DNA from: an uncultured Prevotella sp.
GTDB lineage: Bacteria; Bacteroidota; Bacteroidia; Bacteroidales; Bacteroidaceae
DNA length: 18,938 bases
Assembly: GCA_937895845.1 (NCBI GenBank)
Contig: CALBLK010000058.1
Location: forward strand, 1 to 18,938
Direction: 5' to 3'
Positions 14,825-18,938 of the stretch are shown here, one piece after another (positions within the stretch are counted from its first letter, which is position 1; every line of letters begins with the position of its first letter). The notes under the pieces were generated by a model. The model had not been told where the DNA came from, did not search any database, and saw only the letters and a list, made by a program, of their open reading frames with translations. The translations under genes were made by a program, and so were the position numbers.

Positions 14825-15901
14825 TTACTTCACAACCACCTTTTTGCCATTCTTGATAACCAGCCCCTTGGCATTGGCGTTGACGCGCTGGCCTTTCAGG
14901 TTAAACGGGGCAACCGTTGCCGCCCTGTTGGCCTTGGCTGCACTGATGCCTGTGCCCACGTTCTCGGCCTCTTGGTAGTAAATTTCCAGGTCATCGATAT
15001 AGATGTCGCCTTCAAAGTCGCCAAAGCTGAACAGGAAGCGCTTGCAGTTGTCGCCGGTCACTGTGGCGCGCCCCTTGAAGTCCTGCCACTCGGTGGTCAG
15101 GCTGAAGGCGTTGAAATCGCCGCGTCCAGCATAGGTGTCGGGATTCTGGAAAGCAGCCTTCAGCTTGGTGGCGGCTGAGGCCTTGCCCTTGAAGGTGAGA
15201 TAATAGGTGGTGCCCTCGGTCAGTGCCTCGGAGAAATCAATGGCAGTCTGTGCGCTCCACGAGTTGGTCACAGAGGGGTTGCTCATCTTCAAACACTTGC
15301 TGCCGTCGGGCCCCTCGTCAACAACCTCGCGGGTTGAACTGTTGCCCCAGCCGCCAAGTGCCTTGCCGTCCTCAAAGTCATACTTGGCAACGGAGACGTT
15401 CTTCATCGTTACCGAAGAGGTAGACTTGCGCTCGATTACCTGTACCTTTTTAATATAGATGGTGCCAACGAAGGCTCCTGACTGGAACACAACGAACGCT
15501 GGTGAAGCCGGCACGGCCTCTACCTTGGCATCGATGGTGGTGTACTCGTCCGTAAATCTGATGACGGTCGAAGCTGTGGCTGACCAGTCGCCCACGTTAC
15601 AGGTGAGTGAGCCGGAGGATGAGCCTTTCATGGTCACTCGGATGATGTAGTCGTTGTCCTTGACCACGGGTACTTGGTCGTCTACGAAATACTGCTTCTT
15701 CCAGTTGGCCAATCCCTCTTCCTCGTTGACTATCACCAGGGCGCCGTCAACCACCTGCTCTGTCTTGTCGTTCATCGAGTACCAAGGGTAAGAGTCGTAG
15801 TTGGCATAGTCACACTCATGAATTACCTCTTCGGTGAATTCCTGTCCAAATGCTGTTGCCATCGTAAAGAGTGCGGCTGCGAAAAGTAAAGTTTTCTTCA
15901 T
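14825..15901 (-). CDS. Secreted protein with two CBM4/9-like carbohydrate-binding modules
   Basis: The 358-residue product starts with a signal peptide (1-19, cleavage near AFG/Q). It has two similar beta-sandwich modules, about 22-157 and 165-310, each closing with a matching strand (GTIYIKKVQVIE and GDIYIDDLEIYY), which points to duplication. The second module, with KYDFEDGKALGGWGN, GPDGSKCLKMSNPS and YYLTFKGKAS, resembles CBM4/9 modules of Prevotella xylanases as I recall them. The last 28 residues carry PFNLKGQRV and KGLVIKNGKKVVVK, the same kind of tail as the large adhesin-like protein next door. No catalytic residues are apparent, so it is probably a polysaccharide-binding protein at the cell surface. 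It is transcribed away from the GH51 arabinofuranosidase across a 228-base region. The glycan it binds is inferred, not shown. Confidence 0.75.
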   Translation of the reverse strand: MKKTLLFAAALFTMATAFGQEFTEEVIHECDYANYDSYPWYSMNDKTEQVVDGALVIVNEEEGLANWKKQYFVDDQVPVVKDNDYIIRVTMKGSSSGSLTCNVGDWSATASTVIRFTDEYTTIDAKVEAVPASPAFVVFQSGAFVGTIYIKKVQVIERKSTSSVTMKNVSVAKYDFEDGKALGGWGNSSTREVVDEGPDGSKCLKMSNPSVTNSWSAQTAIDFSEALTEGTTYYLTFKGKASAATKLKAAFQNPDTYAGRGDFNAFSLTTEWQDFKGRATVTGDNCKRFLFSFGDFEGDIYIDDLEIYYQEAENVGTGISAAKANRAATVAPFNLKGQRVNANAKGLVIKNGKKVVVK

Positions 15902-15944
15902 GTTAAAAAATAGGTTAGTGATAAATGATGATTCTTAGCTTGGG

Positions 15945-15952
15945 CAAAAGTA
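15945..15952 (-). promoter_or_regulatory. -7 box of the CBM protein gene
   Basis: The minus strand reads TACTTTTG, a perfect TAnnTTTG box, 43 bases before the start codon at 15901. A -33 element at the usual distance is not clear, so an activator may be needed. Confidence 0.45.
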
Positions 15953-16002
15953 TAAAATTGTTATTCAATTCGGTTTGGCTTTTGTATCATATTCTTTTTT
16001 AT

Positions 16003-16019
16003 TTGTCTCCATGTGACAA
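16003..16019. promoter_or_regulatory. Candidate operator between divergent promoters
   Basis: TTGTC (16003-16007) and GACAA (16015-16019) form a dyad with a seven-base spacer. It lies roughly midway between the divergent promoters of the CBM protein and the arabinofuranosidase, both of which lack a good -33 element. A shared activator site is possible, but a dyad this short could occur by chance. Confidence 0.22.
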
Positions 16020-16089
16020 CAAAGGCGAAATAGCCTGTTCTCCGCTTTATTAAAACGGCAGAAAGTGTAATTTTCTTGTCTTTTTGCAT

Positions 16090-16097
16090 TATCTTTG
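16090..16097 (+). promoter_or_regulatory. -7 box of the arabinofuranosidase gene
   Basis: TATCTTTG is a perfect TAnnTTTG box, 32 bases before the ATG at 16130, which gives a short leader of about 26 bases. No TTTG stands at the proper -33 distance; the nearest TTG (16076-16078) is too close. Confidence 0.5.
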
Positions 16098-16129
16098 CAA
16101 CAGAAAATTTTATCCTAAAACAATTTGTA

Positions 16130-18109
16130 ATGAACGTAACAAAGAAAACAATTGCTTTGCTGCTGTTGTCTGGCACCTTGACAGCGCATGCCCAAAAAAG
16201 CATGAAGGCCCCGGAGGGGGGCAAGCAGATTAGTGACGAACTGATTGGTATCTTCTTTGAGGATATCAGCTCATCGGCCGACGGCGGACTTTATTCCGAA
16301 CTGTTGCAGAACGGCTCGTTTGAGTACAACCTCGCGGAACGCGATGGCTGGGGGCCGGGAACGGCTTGGAGAATCATCAGGCCCGGGCACTCGCTGGGTT
16401 TGGCGCAGGCCCTACAGAAAGACCCTATTCATCCGAACAACATCAACTATATGCGGCTGAATGTCGAGCGGGTCAAGGAATTCTATGACTATAAGGGATG
16501 GAAGGGCTTTGGACTTGAAAACCATGGCTTTGATGGCATCAGTGTGAAAAAGGATGCCAAGTATGAGTTCTCGCTCTTTGCCCGTAATGTTGACGGAAAG
16601 GCCAAGCAGGTGAGGGTTGCGCTTGTCGCTCCCGGCAAGGACGAGAAAGTTTTGGCTGACACGACAATCCGGGTGACGGCAGACAGTTGGACAAAGTATG
16701 GCTGCACGCTCCAGACCAATGCAGACTGCAAGAATGCGGCCCTGCGCGTGCTTGTGCTTACCCAGGGTGTGATGGATGTCGACCAGCTCTCGCTCATGCC
16801 TCAGGACACCTACAAGGGCCATGGCTTGCGCCGTGACCTGGCCGAGGCACTTGAAGCCCTGCATCCCAAGTTCCTCCGTTTCCCCGGCGGGTGCGTTGTG
16901 CATGGCGGTGGTGACGGCTTCTGGGACACCTACCGTTGGAAGACAACCGTCGGGCCCAAGGAGCAGCGCCGTCCGTTGAAGAACACCTGGGGCTACCACC
17001 AGTCGATGGGGCTTGGCTACTATGAGTATTTCCAGATGTGCGAGGACATGAACATGCAGCCGCTGCCCATCCTTCCCTGCGGCGTGAGCTGCCAGGGCGC
17101 CAACGGCGGCTGGGGCATGAAAGGACAGGCGCAGGATGCGGTTCCGATGAGCGAGATGGACGAGTGGGTGCAGGATGCGCTCGACTTGATTGAGTGGGCC
17201 AATGGAGACGCCACGACAAAGTGGGGAAAGGTGCGCGCCGAAGCAGGGCATCCCAAACCGTTTGGCTTGAAGTATCTGGGCATAGGCAACGAGGAGCGCA
17301 TCAGCCCGGAGTTTATCGAACGCTTCAAATATATGTATGACAAAATCACCAAGGCACACCCGGAAATCGTGATTGTGGGAACAGCCGGACCTGGGTCGCA
17401 CCCTGGGAACCCGGATTGCGAGAACGGCTGGAAGTTCGCCGAGGAGATAGGGCTGCCCATCCTGGACGAGCACTACTACGAGCCACGCCACTATTTCGAG
17501 ACCAGCCGCCAATATGACAGCTACCCCCGTGACCGCAAGACTAAGGTTTATCTCGGCGAATATGCGGCCAAGGACAAGAAATTGCAGGACGCCCTGGCCG
17601 AAGCACTCTATCTGATTCATGTCGAGCGTAACGCTGACGTGGTGGTCATGACAAGCTATGCCCCGCTCTTTGCCCGCAAGAACGCAACCAACTGGAACCC
17701 TGACTTGATCTATTTTGACAACGAGCGGCCATACCTTACTTGCAGCTATTATGTGCAACAGATGTTCGGGCAGTCATCGGGCAACTATTTCTATGGCGAC
17801 TGTGTGACCTTTGACGGCGAGAAGACCAACTTGCAGGAGCAGTCGGTGGTGCTGAACACCAAGACGCGCCAGCTCTATGTCAAGGTGTGCAACGCATCGG
17901 GCGACAGCAGAAAGGTCACTGTTGACCTCTCGCGCTTCAAGGGCCTGAAGAAAAATGCCGTGAAAACCACACTCGCCGGCAAGCCGGAACAGGAAAACAA
18001 CTACGAGGCGCAGCCCATCGCCCCTGCCAGGGAGAATGTCAAGGTGAGCAAGAAGATGACGGTTGATGTGCAGCCATACTCATTTGTGATGTACACCATC
18101 CAACTGTAA
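16130..18109 (+). CDS. Secreted alpha-L-arabinofuranosidase, GH51
   Basis: This glycoside hydrolase family 51 retaining enzyme removes alpha-L-arabinofuranosyl side groups from arabinoxylan, arabinan or their oligosaccharides. The 659-residue product has a signal peptide (1-22, LLLLSGTLTAHAQ), so it acts outside the cytoplasm, probably in the periplasm. The N-terminal part has FFEDISSSADGGLYSELLQ (42-60) and a CBM-like sandwich (about 60-225). The barrel follows, with LRFPGGCVVHG (249-259), the acid/base Glu388 in LGIGNEER and the nucleophile Glu477 in VYLGEYAA. A C-terminal beta domain spans about 520-659. The ATG at 16130 gives the signal peptide and lies downstream of the promoter; the upstream in-frame start at 16076 would include the promoter in the coding region. 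Unlike its neighbours it lacks the C-terminal tail. Confidence 0.93.
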   Translation: MNVTKKTIALLLLSGTLTAHAQKSMKAPEGGKQISDELIGIFFEDISSSADGGLYSELLQNGSFEYNLAERDGWGPGTAWRIIRPGHSLGLAQALQKDPIHPNNINYMRLNVERVKEFYDYKGWKGFGLENHGFDGISVKKDAKYEFSLFARNVDGKAKQVRVALVAPGKDEKVLADTTIRVTADSWTKYGCTLQTNADCKNAALRVLVLTQGVMDVDQLSLMPQDTYKGHGLRRDLAEALEALHPKFLRFPGGCVVHGGGDGFWDTYRWKTTVGPKEQRRPLKNTWGYHQSMGLGYYEYFQMCEDMNMQPLPILPCGVSCQGANGGWGMKGQAQDAVPMSEMDEWVQDALDLIEWANGDATTKWGKVRAEAGHPKPFGLKYLGIGNEERISPEFIERFKYMYDKITKAHPEIVIVGTAGPGSHPGNPDCENGWKFAEEIGLPILDEHYYEPRHYFETSRQYDSYPRDRKTKVYLGEYAAKDKKLQDALAEALYLIHVERNADVVVMTSYAPLFARKNATNWNPDLIYFDNERPYLTCSYYVQQMFGQSSGNYFYGDCVTFDGEKTNLQEQSVVLNTKTRQLYVKVCNASGDSRKVTVDLSRFKGLKKNAVKTTLAGKPEQENNYEAQPIAPARENVKVSKKMTVDVQPYSFVMYTIQL

Positions 18110-18130
18110 TTTTACAGGTTTACATAACAT

Positions 18131-18176
18131 GGGCCCGCACCTGGCAACTGTCAGTGCGGGCCCTTTGTTTATTTTC
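18131..18176 (+). terminator. Intrinsic terminator of the arabinofuranosidase gene
   Basis: GGGCCCGCAC (18131-18140) and GTGCGGGCCC (18154-18163) form a perfect ten-pair GC-rich stem with a 13-base loop, followed by TTTGTTTATTTT. It starts 22 bases after the stop codon. Confidence 0.85.
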
Positions 18177-18196
18177 ATATCTGCTTTTGATGACCA

Positions 18197-18297
18197 ATCC
18201 GGCCCGTTTCACCGCGCGAAACGCACCAAATGACACGCTGAAACGGCCTGTTTCGCGCTGCAATATGGGCCGGATAGCAAGCTGGAAGCGGCCGTTT
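18197..18297. repeat. GC-rich mosaic of overlapping inverted repeats
   Basis: ATCCGGCCC (18197-18205) pairs with GGGCCGGAT (18267-18275). Within and across this pair lie CGTTTC/GAAACG (18205-18210 and 18218-18223), GCGCGAAAC/GTTTCGCGC (18214-18222 and 18250-18258), GAAAC/GTTTC (18240-18244 and 18250-18254) and AAACGGCC/GGCCGTTT (18241-18248 and 18290-18297). All are perfect but mutually exclusive in part. It could be an intergenic palindromic repeat, a structured RNA, or the terminator of the small gene at 18321-18610. No convincing gene lies in 18177-18320. Confidence 0.5.
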
Positions 18298-18320
18298 GGC
18301 AGCGCCGTCCCGCTTGGTTG

Positions 18321-18610
18321 TTATTTGAATGACAGCAACCACTTTTCTAAATTTTGCTGATAGTTTTCCGATTTTTTGATGCTGGAATCCAAGGTGTCTG
18401 TCAATTCCGAGACTACACACATTATATTCTTGCCACCTTCCATCTGAATCTCAAAGTAAGTTTCTTCACATTTTATGATAATGTGTCCTCGGAAGAGAAA
18501 TCCGTTGACATCAAAGTTGATCGAATTTTCGTCTATGGTGGTATTGGTTATTCCCCACGATGAAACTTTTTCTTTTTCATTTAGAAGACAAATAAGTGCT
18601 TTCTTTACAT
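18321..18610 (-). CDS. Small hypothetical protein gene lacking an in-frame standard start (possibly frameshifted)
   Basis: On the minus strand an open frame runs from 18644 down to a TAA at 18321-18323. It encodes about 95 well-formed residues, with VSSWGITNTTIDENSINF, VNGFLFRGHIIIKCEETYF, CVVSELTDTLDSSIKKSE and a C-terminal NLEKWLLSFK. It looks like a small alpha/beta protein with alternating strands and a terminal helix; I do not recognise the family with certainty. There is no in-frame ATG, GTG or TTG before the conserved-looking part. An ATG at 18608-18610 sits exactly where a start is expected but is one base out of frame and meets TAA at once. A single-base deletion, a sequencing error, or a rare ATT/ATA start would explain it. 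It is AT-rich compared with its neighbours and has its own promoter. Confidence 0.5.
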
Positions 18611-18647
18611 TTGTTCTTATAATACTATATATGGTAATTTTGTGTTA

Positions 18648-18678
18648 TAAAATTACTAAATAAAACAAATCAAGCAAA
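18648..18678 (-). promoter_or_regulatory. Promoter of the small minus-strand gene
   Basis: On the minus strand TTTG (18675-18678) is followed after exactly 19 bases by TAATTTTA (18648-18655), one base short of the TAnnTTTG consensus. Transcription would begin near 18641, about 30 bases before the out-of-frame ATG at 18610. This supports the small gene being, or having been, real. Confidence 0.45.
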
Positions 18679-18938
18679 AATGTTTTTTAGAAAAAATTAC
18701 GCTAAAATCTGCCGAATAGCTTAAAATGAGCTATTTATGAGTTCCTCGCCTCAATAGAGGTAATGATTTGGCAACAGTTCAAACTTCTGTATTATACATA
18801 AGTTTGCTTGTCAAACAACTCTTTTCGACGCCAAAAATACAACAATTAAGTGAATTAACGAAAATCATATCTATTTTTTAGATTTTCCTTAAATTAGCAG
18901 ACAAAGAATATCTGTATGTTCTTTGGATTTTTATCGTG
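18679..18938. other. AT-rich gene-free tail with several short inverted repeats
   Basis: No open frame with coding character was found on either strand. Short perfect inverted repeats are AATAGCT/AGCTATT (18715-18735), CCTC/GAGG (18749-18760), GTTTG/CAAAC (18802-18816), GAAAATC/GATTTTC (18860-18887) and CAAAGAA/TTCTTTG (18902-18925, followed by ATTTTTAT). A plus-strand TAAGTTTG (18799-18806) and a minus-strand TATTTTTG (18832-18839) match -7 boxes without clear -33 elements. In AT-rich DNA some of these will be chance. Confidence 0.3.

Noticed and set aside
16076..16129. 18-residue upstream extension of the GH51 protein
   Set aside because: It would hide the signal peptide and include the promoter -7 box within the coding sequence.
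16412..17758. 448-codon minus-strand frame inside the GH51 gene
   Set aside because: It is antisense to the catalytic domain, has no promoter and its product resembles no family I know.
18154..18360. Plus-strand 68-codon frame after the GH51 gene
   Set aside because: Its start lies in the terminator stem and its body is the palindrome mosaic, so its composition reflects repeats rather than a protein.
1..18938. CRISPR array, tRNA, rRNA, transposase or integrase
   Set aside because: No regularly spaced repeats, cloverleaf or rRNA-like sequence, or mobile element enzyme was seen on reading both strands by eye.

Overview
The window looks like a chromosomal segment of a Bacteroidales bacterium, most likely a Prevotella-type organism. 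Four things suggest this: promoters of the Bacteroidetes type (TTTG, about 19 bases, TAnnTTTG) with few Shine-Dalgarno sequences; the gene order ilvD-ilvB-ilvN-acyl-ACP thioesterase-ilvC; secreted proteins ending in an N-L-x-G-Q-R-V...K-G-x-x-I-x-x-G-K-K tail; and a secreted GH51 arabinofuranosidase. I could not run any database search, so the genus is an inference.

Region 1 (1-6899, + strand) is a branched-chain amino acid operon. It holds dihydroxy-acid dehydratase (ilvD), both acetolactate synthase subunits (ilvB, ilvN), a FatA/FatB-type acyl-ACP thioesterase that overlaps ilvN by 4 bases, and ketol-acid reductoisomerase (ilvC), followed by a HIT-family hydrolase. Together IlvBN, IlvC and IlvD make the 2-keto acid precursors of valine and isoleucine. 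ilvC has its own very good promoter and a 128-base leader with an imperfect direct repeat. The ilvD-ilvB gap holds interleaved complementary segments that could form a switch or pseudoknot.

Region 2 (6970-11269, - strand) is a DNA repair cluster read in the order vsr, recJ, recQ. It encodes a Vsr-type mismatch endonuclease with no DNA methyltransferase beside it, the RecJ exonuclease and a RecQ helicase without an HRDC domain. A compound hairpin lies just upstream of recJ.

Region 3 (11366-18176) encodes secreted proteins. On the - strand are a 1056-residue adhesin-like protein with three jelly-roll modules, and a 358-residue protein with two CBM4/9-like modules. Both carry the same kind of C-terminal tail, and each gene has its own promoter and terminator. 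Divergent from the latter is a secreted GH51 alpha-L-arabinofuranosidase. This suggests binding and trimming of arabinose-containing plant polysaccharide.

Region 4 (18180-18938) differs in composition. A 100-base GC-rich mosaic of overlapping inverted repeats is followed by an AT-rich stretch. This stretch holds a small minus-strand coding sequence of about 95 codons that has a promoter but no in-frame standard start codon, and then a gene-free tail rich in short inverted repeats. No rRNA, tRNA, CRISPR array, transposase or integrase was seen.
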